Assembly (NCBI RefSeq): GCF_007830295.1
Contig: NZ_VLKC01000002.1
Location: forward strand, 840,940-904,939
Length of the DNA stretch: 64,000 nucleotides
DNA from: Sporomusa sp. KB1
Lineage (GTDB): Bacteria > Bacillota > Negativicutes > Sporomusales > Sporomusaceae
Reading direction: 5' to 3'
Every line of letters begins with the position of its first letter. Positions within the stretch are counted from its first letter, which is position 1. Position numbers and translations under genes: made by a program. Below are positions 17,848 to 26,579 of the stretch, piece by piece. The notes under the pieces were generated by a model. That model saw nothing but the letters and a program-made list of their open reading frames with translations, did not search any database and was not told where the DNA came from.

Positions 17848-18096
17848 TTATTTCGTGTCAAATCGGCTAAGTGCAGCTAACAGTGTTGTTTTAAGATGCA
17901 TTGCGTGGCTTTTTTCCGGATACTCTACCTCTGCTGCCTTAAAAAGCTCACGCAGCCTTCTTTCCAAATCTTCATTGGATTGGTAATCCCCTATATCCAT
18001 TGCCATGTTCCCCATGAATACCGACGGGGAAGTTGAACCGCTGTTTTGATGAAGCTTATTCCAAACGGCCGCCGCATCTTGCAATGTGAATGCCAT
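17848..18096 (-). CDS. Small helical protein of unknown function, 82 aa
   Basis: An 82-residue soluble protein that I do not recognise. It starts at ATG 18096 after GAGGAGGGTTATAGT, a strong ribosome site. It is predicted mostly helical (DAAAVWNKLH; NEDLERRLRELFKAAEVEY) and has no cysteines or signal peptide. It stands alone, about 165 bases downstream (minus) of the Cys-rich gene's upstream region, with an inverted repeat (18163-18197) in its promoter region. Confidence 0.65.
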   Translation of the reverse strand: MAFTLQDAAAVWNKLHQNSGSTSPSVFMGNMAMDIGDYQSNEDLERRLRELFKAAEVEYPEKSHAMHLKTTLLAALSRFDTK

Positions 18097-18162
18097 ACTA
18101 TAACCCTCCTCTAATTCTTACTATTTTGAGTATTACACTAATTGGACACAGCGTCAAGAATC

Positions 18163-18197
18163 AAAATAGGACGGTTTATCGCCTTTTGTCCTATTTT
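18163..18197. promoter_or_regulatory. Inverted repeat upstream of the 82-aa gene
   Basis: AAAATAGGAC and GTCCTATTTT, ten-base arms with a 15-base spacer. The half-site GTCCTATTTT also appears at about 17758 in the next gap. It may be an operator for a local repressor; no regulator is assigned. Confidence 0.4.
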
Positions 18198-18272
18198 AAG
18201 ATTCTTGAAAATATGTCGGTCCCCTAACACCAATCAATCAAGCCCAACCAAATTCCACTAATCGGAAAAATA

Positions 18273-18332
18273 GGGAGGATAAAATTAAGTGCATAAGTTC
18301 CAGCGAACTTACACACTTAATTTTACCCTCCC
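18273..18332 (-). terminator. Terminator of the ABC transporter operon
   Basis: A long inverted repeat (GGGAGGATAAAATTAAGTG / CACTTAATTTTACCCTCCC, with inner ATAAGTTC/GAACTTA), followed in the minus direction by TATTTTTCC, about 80 bases after the ATPase stop codon. Confidence 0.8.
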
Positions 18333-18410
18333 TTACGGTGGCTGTAGTTTTTGTTTATAACTCTACCATTTTCTTTAATTTCTTTCCTCACCCTGATCGT
18401 TCAGATATAT

Positions 18411-19166
18411 TTACACCAAATCAGCATAAAACTCCCGGTAAATCTCCTTTCTTACCTGCTGAAAAGCCACCTCGGAACGATTTCTAGGTCGCGGGAGTTC
18501 CACCAAAAACTCCCTTTTAATAGTTCCTGGACGCTCTGACATTACAATAATTCGATCTCCCAGAAATACGGCTTCCTCAATATCATGGGTAACCATGATC
18601 ATCGTAGTTTTTTCTTTTTCCCATATATCAAGGATTTGTTGCTGCAGTTTTAGGCGGGTTAGAGCATCTAATGCGCCAAAAGGCTCATCTAGAAGCAAAA
18701 TGTCAGGCCGGTTAACTAAAGCCCGGGCAATTGCAACCCGTTGTGCCATCCCCCCCGATAACTGATTCGGATAGGCTTTCTCAAATCCGGCAAGCCCCAC
18801 TAGTTTAAGATGGCCGGCAATAAGGTTGGCCTTTTCTGCCTGTGTTCCCGTTTGCAATGCAAACTCCATATTTTCCCGCACTGTCAACCAAGGCAATAAC
18901 CGGTGTTCTTGAAAGACAATTCCCCTGTCCAGACCCGGACCGCTGATTTTTGTTCCCCCAACACGAACCGCCCCATTATACTCCCTGTCAAGCCCGCTAA
19001 GGATACGAAGCAGAGTACTCTTACCACATCCGCTGGCACCAACAATACATAGAAATTCATTTCGGGACACATTGAGAGTTATTCCATTAAGTGCTAATAC
19101 ATCGCTATTTTGTTTTTTATATGTCTTGGATAAGTTGGCTATAGCTACATGATTGTTATCTCTCAT
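18411..19166 (-). CDS. ABC transporter ATPase, nitrate/sulfonate/taurine type (SsuB/TauB-like)
   Basis: A 251-residue cytoplasmic ATPase. Walker A is GASGCGKST (about residues 38-46), the Q-loop lies in FQEHRLLPWLTV, the signature is LSGGMAQRVAIARAL, Walker B is ILLLDEPFGALDA, and the switch His lies in VTHDIEEA. The start overlaps the permease stop (ATGA), so the two are translationally coupled. With 19163-19972 and 20039-21019 it forms an importer for a small organic anion. Confidence 0.93.
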   Translation of the reverse strand: MRDNNHVAIANLSKTYKKQNSDVLALNGITLNVSRNEFLCIVGASGCGKSTLLRILSGLDREYNGAVRVGGTKISGPGLDRGIVFQEHRLLPWLTVRENMEFALQTGTQAEKANLIAGHLKLVGLAGFEKAYPNQLSGGMAQRVAIARALVNRPDILLLDEPFGALDALTRLKLQQQILDIWEKEKTTMIMVTHDIEEAVFLGDRIIVMSERPGTIKREFLVELPRPRNRSEVAFQQVRKEIYREFYADLV

Positions 19167-19972
19167 ACCCCGGTAAATGACTCCTTCCAGCGGATAATTC
19201 TCTTTTCCATAGCACGAAGCATACTGTCCATGATCTTGCCAATCACACCAATGGCCAGCATCCCTACCAAAACCCTATCAGTTTGAGCTAGCGCCCGGGC
19301 ATCTGTCAACATATATCCGACGCCTTTCATCCCGGCAGACAATTCTGCAGCTACAACGCACATCCAGGCATAACCAAGACCAATCCGAAGTCCGGAAATA
19401 ATGAAGGGAAGGGCACCAGGAATAACGACTTTTGCAATAAACTTGCGTCTGGGTACTTCCAGCACTTGAGATAATTCAACAAATTTGTGGTCTGTTTGCC
19501 GTATGCCGTCTAAAACATTGATAAAGATGGGGAAAAATGCCCCGATGATGATGATAAATATTTTTGATCCTTCCTCAATACCAAACCAGAGAATCGATAA
19601 GGGTAGCCAGGCTATCGGCGGGATAGGTCTAAGCAATTGAATTAATCCATCCAGCAATTCAAACATAAGTGGAAAGATACCCAGTACCAGGCCTAACCCT
19701 ACTCCTAAAAGCGCAGCCAGGATAAACCCTTCCAGCACCCGTATCATGCTTGTTCCTAAATGAGTGGCCAATTCCCCGTTAGCTAGCATAACAACCAAAG
19801 CATCAAATACCTGAGCCGGAGATGGCAGCAAAATTGGTGTTACCATGCCGCTGGTAGTAATGCCATGCCATACGGCGAGCAAAATACAAGGTAACAAAAC
19901 CCGTTTCCAGTGCTGACAGCCGGTAATCATACCGATCTTGTATACTTTAGCTATTTTTAGCACCATTTCCAT
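19163..19972 (-). CDS. ABC transporter permease, SsuC/TauC type
   Basis: A 269-residue inner-membrane permease with about six helices and the coupling motif in LEVPRRKFIAKVVIPGALPF (EAA loop, about residues 160-180). It starts with ATG 19972 after AAGGGAGATATGAGATA. It pairs with the ATPase (4-base overlap) and the lipoprotein. Substrate groups of this family include alkanesulfonates, taurine, nitrate, and thiamine precursors; the sequence alone does not decide. Confidence 0.92.
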   Translation of the reverse strand: MEMVLKIAKVYKIGMITGCQHWKRVLLPCILLAVWHGITTSGMVTPILLPSPAQVFDALVVMLANGELATHLGTSMIRVLEGFILAALLGVGLGLVLGIFPLMFELLDGLIQLLRPIPPIAWLPLSILWFGIEEGSKIFIIIIGAFFPIFINVLDGIRQTDHKFVELSQVLEVPRRKFIAKVVIPGALPFIISGLRIGLGYAWMCVVAAELSAGMKGVGYMLTDARALAQTDRVLVGMLAIGVIGKIMDSMLRAMEKRIIRWKESFTGV

Positions 19973-20038
19973 TATCTCATATCTCCCTTACCGCATCTCA
20001 ACATATGCTACTTTGCCATGGGTTGTTCCAATATATCC

Positions 20039-21019
20039 TTATTTCCTGGGAATAAAGGATTGAACATCCACCTGGGCTTTGATCAGGCCGTTCTTACGCA
20101 TAAACTCTTCCGTATCCTTCATATCTGTCACAAATTTATCAGTGATTGTCCCGTCATAATTGAATTTACTGATAATCCTGGTCAACTGCGACTCCGGTAT
20201 TTTTATATCTTCCATCAATAATTTGATACATTCATCCGGGTTTTGCTTTAAGTACTCATCTCCCCGCTGGAATGCCCGCAATACAGCATCCACCGCCTCC
20301 GGATTCTTATCAAGCATATCCCCGTTTGCCATCAATACGGCATAGGCTTCATAAATGCCTGTCCCATCAGCGACAATCTTGATTTCACCGGCTTCTTCCA
20401 TACGGGTTATTAAAGGATCCCATATAACACCTGCCGCGACGTCACCACGCAGCAACGCTGTGGCAAGATCGTCCATTGACATGTGAATGAATTGAATATC
20501 ATTCATCGTCATACCATTTTTCTCTAGAAGAAGTGACAATAACTTCTGTCCATATGCGCCTTTGGTCGTAGCGACTTTTTTCCCTTTTAAATCAGTTACA
20601 TTAGTAATAGCCGAATCCTTTTTTGCAACCAATGCCAAAGCTTTCGGTGCAGCAGAAGCAATTGACACAATTCGGTAGTTCGTGCCGCCAGAACGGCCAA
20701 TAAAAGCGGGGAAATCTCCCATGACCCCTATGTCCAAATGCCCAGCCGCAAAAGCTTCACTCACCATTGGTCCCAGACTAAACGGCTGCCATTTCAGCTT
20801 AAAGTCGACTTTTTGCAGTTCCTCATCAATAAATCCTTTCTTTTTCGCCACCCACATATGAGCGTAATGTGGCAATGGTACAATGCCGACACGAATCTCC
20901 TTTAAGGCAGACATATCCTTCTTGGGCTGTGTTACAGGGGTACTTGTACAGCCGCTTACTGCCAAAACAGACAATAATATAACAAAGATCACAGTAAATA
21001 ATTTCCATTTGCGTATCAA
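20039..21019 (-). CDS. ABC transporter substrate-binding lipoprotein, SsuA/NMT1-like
   Basis: A 326-residue lipoprotein: signal peptide with lipobox LAVSGC (Cys24) and a two-lobed NMT1/SsuA-type binding protein (EIRVGIVPLPHYAHMWVAKK; TDLKGKKVATTKGAYGQKLL). It is tethered outside the inner membrane and delivers the ligand to the permease. It lies 80 bases downstream of the radical SAM gene and shares its strand, so one operon is likely: radical SAM, binding protein, permease, ATPase. Confidence 0.92.
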   Translation of the reverse strand: MIRKWKLFTVIFVILLSVLAVSGCTSTPVTQPKKDMSALKEIRVGIVPLPHYAHMWVAKKKGFIDEELQKVDFKLKWQPFSLGPMVSEAFAAGHLDIGVMGDFPAFIGRSGGTNYRIVSIASAAPKALALVAKKDSAITNVTDLKGKKVATTKGAYGQKLLSLLLEKNGMTMNDIQFIHMSMDDLATALLRGDVAAGVIWDPLITRMEEAGEIKIVADGTGIYEAYAVLMANGDMLDKNPEAVDAVLRAFQRGDEYLKQNPDECIKLLMEDIKIPESQLTRIISKFNYDGTITDKFVTDMKDTEEFMRKNGLIKAQVDVQSFIPRK

Positions 21020-21099
21020 GCTGACACCTCTTCCTTACATAGTAGCAGCCAACATTACCGAAGTTCCTTGCGAACATGTAAATAGTCTTTTGTGCTAAC

Positions 21100-22062
21100 T
21101 TATACAGCCTTATTGTCCAAGCTTCCCTGGCAGCTGCTTCCAGCACCGGCAGCACAGGTAAAGCAGTGATCCCCCAATTTGATAGGCATCCCCACCAAAT
21201 CTTTGGCCTTAATATTACCGATGTAGTTATCGCTGGCTTCAATCGGCAGTTTTAATACATGGTTAAAATCGCAGTCATACACTTTTCCTTGCCAGTCTAC
21301 ACTAATCAAATTTCGACACATCACCTTTGCCAAATTCGCCGGATTGAAGTTGTCGGCCAAGAGCTTCATATAACCGTCCAGCAAACCTTGTTTTTCTAAG
21401 TCGATTCGGAACCGGCCAATCGGTGCATTGGTAATCGTGTACAGGCTGTTAAAGGTAATCCCGAAGCGTTCTCCTAAGCTTTCCTTGTAGGCTGTTTCCA
21501 ATTCGTGCTGAGGACCCGGCAGGAAATTACCGCCTGGATTATAAACTAAATGTAGTTTAAGGCCTTTGCTCCCATATCCCAAACGATTGAGTTTCTGCAA
21601 TACCTTAATATTCCTGTTATAAACACCCTTACCACGCTGAAAGTCCACGTTGCTTTCCAAATAACACGGCATTGAAGAAATGATTTCCACATTGTTTTCC
21701 ATAAAAAAATTTGGCAAATCAGCATATTCGGCTTGATCCAAAATAGCCAGATTACTTCGCAGTAAAATGCTTTCCACCGAGCTTAACTGCTTTAGCCCCC
21801 GAATTAAGTCGCGCAAATGGGGGTTCATCTCAGGAGCCCCACCTGTAATATCTATTACTTTTACACCTGCAGCTTCGACAAAGCGCAAACAGTCTTCAAT
21901 AACTGCCAGGCTCATCTTCTCCTGGCGATCAGGTCCTGCTTCTACATGACAGTGACTACATTTTAAATTACAAGCATAGCCCATGTTCATTTGCAAACAC
22001 TGAATTTTATCCTTTATCAATAATTTACCAGAGTTAGTAACACACCTTTTAAAATTTACCAT
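21100..22062 (-). CDS. Radical SAM/Cys-rich (DUF3641) protein, ArsS-like
   Basis: A 320-residue radical SAM enzyme with CNLKCSHC (CxxxCxxC at about residues 31-38) and a C-terminal Cys-rich domain (DHCFTCAAGAGSSCQG). This architecture is that of ArsS, the arsenosugar biosynthesis radical SAM protein, and of a broader uncharacterised group. No arsenite methyltransferase is next to it; instead an SsuABC-type transporter follows, so its substrate may be something else that the transporter imports. ATG 22062 follows GAGGGATTTAG. A promoter with its -35 box inside a 20-bp inverted repeat lies upstream (22107-22174). Confidence 0.85.
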   Translation of the reverse strand: MVNFKRCVTNSGKLLIKDKIQCLQMNMGYACNLKCSHCHVEAGPDRQEKMSLAVIEDCLRFVEAAGVKVIDITGGAPEMNPHLRDLIRGLKQLSSVESILLRSNLAILDQAEYADLPNFFMENNVEIISSMPCYLESNVDFQRGKGVYNRNIKVLQKLNRLGYGSKGLKLHLVYNPGGNFLPGPQHELETAYKESLGERFGITFNSLYTITNAPIGRFRIDLEKQGLLDGYMKLLADNFNPANLAKVMCRNLISVDWQGKVYDCDFNHVLKLPIEASDNYIGNIKAKDLVGMPIKLGDHCFTCAAGAGSSCQGSLDNKAV

Positions 22063-22106
22063 CTAAATCCCTCTTTTCGAAGTTATCTCCCCTATTCTTC
22101 ATCTTA

Positions 22107-22174
22107 TATAACATTATATAATAAGAAAGCTATTAATTGCAAGTTAAAATTAATTTGCAATTAATAGCTTTCTT
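22107..22174 (-). promoter_or_regulatory. Promoter overlapped by a 20-bp inverted repeat
   Basis: Arms AAGAAAGCTATTAATTGCAA (22123-22142) and its exact complement (22155-22174). On the minus strand TTGCAA at the loop-proximal end of the second arm is 18 bases from TATAAT (about 22113-22118), so the repeat covers the -35 region of a promoter for the radical SAM operon. It may act as an operator or as a hairpin. Confidence 0.5.
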
Positions 22175-22179
22175 TATTA

Positions 22180-22239
22180 TTATCTAATCCCTATTTGGTT
22201 TCTGTTGCCTGCTGAAACCTCTTTCAAAAGGATGTCCAT
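22180..22239 (-). CDS. Possible 19-residue leader peptide
   Basis: Between the two inverted repeats the minus strand has ATG 22239, with AAGG ten bases upstream, and a 19-codon frame (MDILLKEVSAGNRNQIGIR). It would be transcribed from the promoter in the repeat at 22246-22320. It may be a leader peptide or precursor peptide for the radical SAM enzyme, or chance; there is no independent support. Confidence 0.25.
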   Translation of the reverse strand: MDILLKEVSAGNRNQIGIR

Positions 22240-22245
22240 TTTTTT

Positions 22246-22320
22246 ACCTTACAATATTATTATATAATAAAAGCGTATCGGTTGCAAATTATTATTATTC
22301 TGCAACCGATACGCTTTTAT
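22246..22320 (-). promoter_or_regulatory. Second 20-bp inverted repeat with embedded promoter-like boxes
   Basis: Arms ATAAAAGCGTATCGGTTGCA (22267-22286) and exact complement (22301-22320). On the minus strand TTGCAA is followed after 17 bases by TATAAT, the same layout as in 22107-22174. It also lies 30 bases after the racemase stop codon and is followed by TTTTATTAT, so it may serve as its terminator. Confidence 0.5.
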
Positions 22321-22349
22321 GAACAAAAAGATTTATGCAAATGATGTTA

Positions 22350-23051
22350 TCAATTATTGTCCTTCAATGAATACTCAACAGCCATTGCCGCGTGAAGCGT
22401 TGTTGTATCAAATACCGGCGCAGCTACAGCAGCCTGTTTGATCAACAGTGGGATTTCAGTACAACCCAGAACAATTCCCTCTGCTCCCAGCTGTAACAGT
22501 TTGTTGATGATTTTTTGCAATTGCTCCTTTGAATTTTTTTTAAAAACACCCATACATAGTTCCTGAAAAATAATCGCATTGATGATTTCCCGTTCTTTTT
22601 CTGCAGGAATCATAACTTCAATACCATGATTTTCTTTAAGACGCTGCCGGTAAAAATCCCCTTCCATAACAAATCGTGTTCCTAACAGCGCGACCTTTTT
22701 GATCTTTTGTTCTTTAATTTTTTGCGCTGCCGCATCAGCAATATGAAGCACAGGCATACCAGTCTGCTCAATAATGCTGTCCGCACATTTATGTATTGTA
22801 TTAGAACAAATAATGATAAAATCTGCCCCGCCCTGTTTTAAATGAAGAGCTGCATCAACCAGTATCTTGTTTACCTGTTGCCAATTACCTCGCCGCATCA
22901 GTTCCTCAATAGGTCCAAAATCAACCGAAACCATCAAACACTGGGCTGAATGTAGCCCGCCTAGTTTTTGCTTCACACCTTCATTAATAAGACGGTAATA
23001 TTCTACTGAAGATTCCCAGCTTAGACCGCCGATAAGACCAATTGTCTTCAA
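22350..23051 (-). CDS. Aspartate/glutamate racemase family protein
   Basis: A 233-residue cytoplasmic racemase-fold enzyme. The two catalytic cysteines of the family are visible: CSNTIHK (about residues 82-88) and LGCTEIPLL (about 196-204), with the N-terminal GLIGGLSWESSVEYY motif typical of the RacX/YgeA subgroup. It likely interconverts a D/L amino acid; broad-substrate racemases of this group exist. Its start overlaps the stop of the PhzF gene by four bases, so the two are co-translated. Confidence 0.9.
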   Translation of the reverse strand: MKTIGLIGGLSWESSVEYYRLINEGVKQKLGGLHSAQCLMVSVDFGPIEELMRRGNWQQVNKILVDAALHLKQGGADFIIICSNTIHKCADSIIEQTGMPVLHIADAAAQKIKEQKIKKVALLGTRFVMEGDFYRQRLKENHGIEVMIPAEKEREIINAIIFQELCMGVFKKNSKEQLQKIINKLLQLGAEGIVLGCTEIPLLIKQAAVAAPVFDTTTLHAAMAVEYSLKDNN

Positions 23052-23938
23052 AATTGCATAGCCCCTTCCATTATGCGAATAGCCGCACCACCAACCTTAA
23101 TTGTCCTGACTTGCCCGGACTGTATGCTAACTATAATATTTACTCGCCCTGGACGCCCCACTTCCAGACCGGCTTCACCGGTCAAGGCAGTTTCGCCGCT
23201 AATTACAATTAGATTATGGGCAGCAATATAAGCGGCCGCCGAACCATTCCCCGTCCCACATACCGGGTCTTCATTAATTCCATCTAAGGGACAGAAAGCG
23301 CGTGAATGAAAGCTGCAGTCAGGCTGAACGGTCTCAAGGCAAAATGGCACAAAGCCCTCCACGCCGCACTTTTTGCTCATAGCGGCAATAGCAGAAAAAT
23401 CCAAGTGAGCATTGCTTAACTTAGCAAGACTTTTAATGCCTACTACCAACCACCACAGACCTGTTGATACTTTCATTGGCTGTGTTTCTAGTAGATCCTC
23501 GACCGTAAGCCCTAACCCTGCAGCAATTTCCGCCCGGGTAAGCTCTACCTCAGTAAATTGAGGGACAGCCTGTGTCATCATAAACATCACCTGACTGTCT
23601 GTTTTGATTACCTCTACTGGTAAAACCCCGGCTTTGGTTTCCTGATAAAATACGCTTTTGGCCTGATCCAGTTTCCCCTCTTCATATAATGTGGCAAACG
23701 TGGCAATGGTTGCATGACCACATAAAGCAACTTCCACATTTGGCGTAAAAAACTGCACTTTAAAGTCAGCTACATTGGAGTGTGAGACAAAAGCTGTTTC
23801 CGAAAGGTTCATTTCCCGGGCAATCCTCTGTTTAACCTCATCAGACAAACCATTGGCCTCAGTCACTACGCCAGCGGGATTGCCACCAAACAGTTCGGTA
23901 GTAAAGGCATCTACTTGCTTAACGTTTACAGTACCCAT
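23048..23938 (-). CDS. PhzF family isomerase/epimerase (YddE-like)
   Basis: A 296-residue protein of the PhzF fold (two diaminopimelate-epimerase-like halves). Signature pieces are QVDAFTTELFGGNPAGVV at the N-terminus, the catalytic Glu in NLSETAFV (about residue 46), GHATIATFATL and DPVCGTGNGSAAAYI. The substrate is unknown for most YddE-type members. It is the first gene of a pair with the racemase, suggesting metabolism of an amino acid or derivative. The start ATG 23938 follows GGAGGCGAATGTA. Confidence 0.92.
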   Translation of the reverse strand: MGTVNVKQVDAFTTELFGGNPAGVVTEANGLSDEVKQRIAREMNLSETAFVSHSNVADFKVQFFTPNVEVALCGHATIATFATLYEEGKLDQAKSVFYQETKAGVLPVEVIKTDSQVMFMMTQAVPQFTEVELTRAEIAAGLGLTVEDLLETQPMKVSTGLWWLVVGIKSLAKLSNAHLDFSAIAAMSKKCGVEGFVPFCLETVQPDCSFHSRAFCPLDGINEDPVCGTGNGSAAAYIAAHNLIVISGETALTGEAGLEVGRPGRVNIIVSIQSGQVRTIKVGGAAIRIMEGAMQF

Positions 23939-24160
23939 TACATTCGCCTCCTGACATTTTACGACTAATTAAACCAGCGGTTTTAAAGGGGTATCCGCAT
24001 GACGATTGATTGAAATGCGCATCCGATCACTCTTCCTGGAAATAATTAGATTGGTACCATCCAGTTATCATTTTAACAGACTAATCACAAAAATAAACTA
24101 CCAATTGGAATATTTTACAGCCATCCAATCTTATAGTAATTACAGCTTGCCCTAAGCCTT

Positions 24161-24194
24161 ACAACGCGTTAACGTTTTTTACAGGCAGGTGGTG
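24161..24194. repeat. Short dispersed repeat, copy 2
   Basis: ACAACGCGTTAACGTTTTTT then ACAGGCAGGTGGTG, matching 17138-17169. Apart from the terminator at 24211-24247 I see nothing else in the gap 23939-24267. Confidence 0.5.
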
Positions 24195-24210
24195 AAATAC
24201 TAGCTAAAAA

Positions 24211-24247
24211 ACAGTGCCCAATTTACTATTAGTAAATTGGGCACTGT
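24211..24247 (-). terminator. Terminator after YitT family gene
   Basis: Perfect 17-bp inverted repeat ACAGTGCCCAATTTACT / AGTAAATTGGGCACTGT with a 3-base loop, followed by TTTTTTAGC in the minus direction. Confidence 0.85.
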
Positions 24248-24267
24248 GAGATAGTCTCGCTTACCAG

Positions 24268-25119
24268 CTACATTTGCCTACTTCCCGGTAGGGTGAAACC
24301 GTGACCCATAACTTCAGCAGCATCCTGCACAATCATAAAGGCATGGGGATCAACCTCATTAACCAGTTGTTTAATCTTAGCAATTTGGGTTAGACTGACA
24401 ACAACAAACAATACTTGCTTAGTCTGGCGGGTAAATGCGCCTTGTCCATGCAGAATGGTAACACCCCGCCCTACCTCTTTTAAGATGACATCAATAATAG
24501 CATCTGTATTATAGGAAACGATAAAAACAGTTTTTTTGCGATTAAAACCTTCTACCACTTTATCAGTAAGGTTAGCACTAATAAACATAGAAATCAATGT
24601 CAGCATCGCCAGCTTAAGTCCAAACAGCATGGCTGCCACACCCATGATTAAACAGTTAATTCCAAAACCCACGGCCCCAAAGTTAAGCGAATAGTACTTT
24701 TTTACAATTGCAGCAACAATATCTAAACCACCTGCGCTGCCGTTCACGCGAAAAATTAGACCACTGCCAATACCTGAGAGAACACCACCAGTAACAGCCG
24801 AAATGATAGGATCATCAATTAGGTTGAATTGTGAAACAAACATCGTGGCATCCACTGCCAAAGAAAAGAGGATCGTTCCATAGATGGTACCAATTGTGTA
24901 CTCTCTGCCTAAAAGCCGGTAGCCAGCATATAATAGTGGAATATTCATCAACAGAATTTGCACCCCAATTGGAAAACCAAAAAGAAAATAAAAAATAATA
25001 GCCAAACCTGAAACCCCGCCGCTTAAAAGATGGTGTGGCACCAAAAAAGCATTAATGGCAAGACTACTGAGTAAACACCCAATGGCTACCCATACATATT
25101 GCTTAATCTTATTTTTCAT
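24268..25119 (-). CDS. YitT family membrane protein (DUF161/DUF2179)
   Basis: A protein of 283 residues with about five to six membrane helices (GXSG-type text LLSGGVSGLAIIFYF) and a C-terminal soluble DUF2179 domain (GRGVTILHGQGAFTR; HAFMIVQDAAEVMGHGF). The start ATG 25119 is set by GGAGGATAT; an upstream ATG (25140) lacks a ribosome site. The function of YitT proteins is unknown. A paralogue lies at 32972-33829. Confidence 0.9.
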   Translation of the reverse strand: MKNKIKQYVWVAIGCLLSSLAINAFLVPHHLLSGGVSGLAIIFYFLFGFPIGVQILLMNIPLLYAGYRLLGREYTIGTIYGTILFSLAVDATMFVSQFNLIDDPIISAVTGGVLSGIGSGLIFRVNGSAGGLDIVAAIVKKYYSLNFGAVGFGINCLIMGVAAMLFGLKLAMLTLISMFISANLTDKVVEGFNRKKTVFIVSYNTDAIIDVILKEVGRGVTILHGQGAFTRQTKQVLFVVVSLTQIAKIKQLVNEVDPHAFMIVQDAAEVMGHGFTLPGSRQM

Positions 25120-25242
25120 ATATCCTCCATTACTCTTCATTACTTATTCAAATTTTACCACACTATTCAAATGCGGTGAATATCCTCCAATAATATATCT
25201 GGTACTATCGTTTGATTATTTCAAGCTAACTATCAATATTTC

Positions 25243-25271
25243 TTGCTACTGCCCGTTCAATCTGGTAGAAT
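25243..25271 (+). promoter_or_regulatory. Sigma-A-type promoter of signal peptidase I
   Basis: TTGCTA, 17-base spacer, TAGAAT, 24 bases before the lepB start region. Confidence 0.55.
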
Positions 25272-25295
25272 TTTAATATTAGGGGGAATTTAAGA

Positions 25296-25859
25296 ATGAA
25301 ACTACTTAAAGAAATTGCTGACTGGACATACAGCCTGGCCATAGCTCTGGCAATGGCGATTGTGATTAATGCTTTCGTATTTCAACCCACCCGGGTTGTA
25401 GGCAGTTCCATGGAACCAAACCTTCACAACAATGATTATGTTTTTGTATCTAAGTTATCCCATACCTTTGTCGGCACACCAGACTATGGTGACATCGTCA
25501 TTATTGATAGCCGCGTATTTCGTGACCGTGGTGTAAAAGATGATCTTGCCGACCCGGTCTCCACATACCTTAGCGTTGTCAAGCTGGCAGAGGTTGATAC
25601 TCATATCTGGATTAAGCGGATTATCGGCAAGCCTGGCGATACCATTGAGATTAAGGATGGTCAAGTATACCGCAATGGTAGTGTGCTTGATGAACCATAT
25701 ATCAAAGAAACCATGCGTGCTGCCGCTCCTAAGAAAGTTACTGTACCGTCAAACCAGGTATACGTGCTAGGCGACAACCGCAACAACTCCAGCGACAGTC
25801 GTTATATCGGGCCTGTTCCTGTCAGTCATGTACTGGGAAAAGTAGTACTAGTGTTATAG
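25296..25859 (+). CDS. lepB: Signal peptidase I
   Basis: A 187-residue type I signal peptidase that removes signal peptides outside the inner membrane. One N-terminal membrane anchor (about residues 12-32) is followed by the catalytic Ser in VGSSMEPNLH (Ser about 47), the Lys in WIKRIIGKPGDTIEI (about 108-112) and box E as LGDNRNNSSDSRYIG. Length fits the compact Firmicutes form. GGGGGAATTTAAGA precedes ATG 25296. It is monocistronic, with its own promoter and terminator. Confidence 0.95.
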   Translation: MKLLKEIADWTYSLAIALAMAIVINAFVFQPTRVVGSSMEPNLHNNDYVFVSKLSHTFVGTPDYGDIVIIDSRVFRDRGVKDDLADPVSTYLSVVKLAEVDTHIWIKRIIGKPGDTIEIKDGQVYRNGSVLDEPYIKETMRAAAPKKVTVPSNQVYVLGDNRNNSSDSRYIGPVPVSHVLGKVVLVL

Positions 25860-25882
25860 TTATAAGACAGATTACAAATCAA

Positions 25883-25927
25883 AATACCCTATAGAGTAGA
25901 CTTTACCTTGTCACTCTATAGGGTATT
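25883..25927. terminator. Bidirectional terminator between lepB and the ECF gene
   Basis: 15-bp perfect arms AATACCCTATAGAGT / ACTCTATAGGGTATT between converging genes; TTATTTTATT follows on the plus side. Confidence 0.8.
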
Positions 25928-25957
25928 ATTTTATTCTGAGCCTCAGGCTTTTATGTT

Positions 25958-26554
25958 TTAGTTTCTATACCGTTTCTTAATGGCCCCCACAACAGGAATA
26001 CTAATAGCGGCAGCAATAATGGCTTCCGGAATACCGTTAATTAACGCAATACCATAAATGACTTGAATGGCTGCATCCAGATCAATTCCTCGCGCCGCAG
26101 CGAATTGGGCGGCATATAAGACATAAATCATGGTCAGTACACCAAACGTATTGGTGAGCGAACCAACAACCGCACTTACACCAATGCGAACTCCCTCGTG
26201 TTTGCTCCGTGTCCACTTATAAGCATAGTATGCAGTAATACCAATAAACACGCGAGGCAGCACCGATACCAGGGGATTGATAAAAGCAAAAGAAAGAATA
26301 TTAGGGGCAGTTAAGCTTTGAATAATGCTAAATAGACCAAAAATCAGGCCAATCATGGCTCCAACAACCGGACCTTCCAAAATAGCGCCAATAATAACCG
26401 GAATCTGCATAATAGTTGCTTTAGCCGTAGGCAGTGGAATAAATCCAAAGCCCGAAAGCCCCAGAATGATAGATATGGCTGACAACATACCAATAATCGC
26501 AATCTGCCGCACCCCAAATCTACCTGTTCCTCGCAGCGACACCAATTTTTCCAT
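25958..26554 (-). CDS. ECF transporter S component (substrate-binding membrane subunit)
   Basis: A 198-residue protein with about six helices, of the energy-coupling-factor S-component family (ATIMQIPVIIGAILEGPVVG; GLIFGLFSIIQSL). S components capture a vitamin or metal and share the EcfAAT module encoded elsewhere. The N-terminal text resembles pantothenate/folate-type S components, but the vitamin cannot be fixed. ATG 26554 follows GGAGGTAATGAATT. Its leader (26580-26672) can fold, which suggests control by an RNA structure. Confidence 0.85.
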   Translation of the reverse strand: MEKLVSLRGTGRFGVRQIAIIGMLSAISIILGLSGFGFIPLPTAKATIMQIPVIIGAILEGPVVGAMIGLIFGLFSIIQSLTAPNILSFAFINPLVSVLPRVFIGITAYYAYKWTRSKHEGVRIGVSAVVGSLTNTFGVLTMIYVLYAAQFAAARGIDLDAAIQVIYGIALINGIPEAIIAAAISIPVVGAIKKRYRN

Positions 26555-26579
26555 AATTCATTACCTCCGTTCTTATTCC

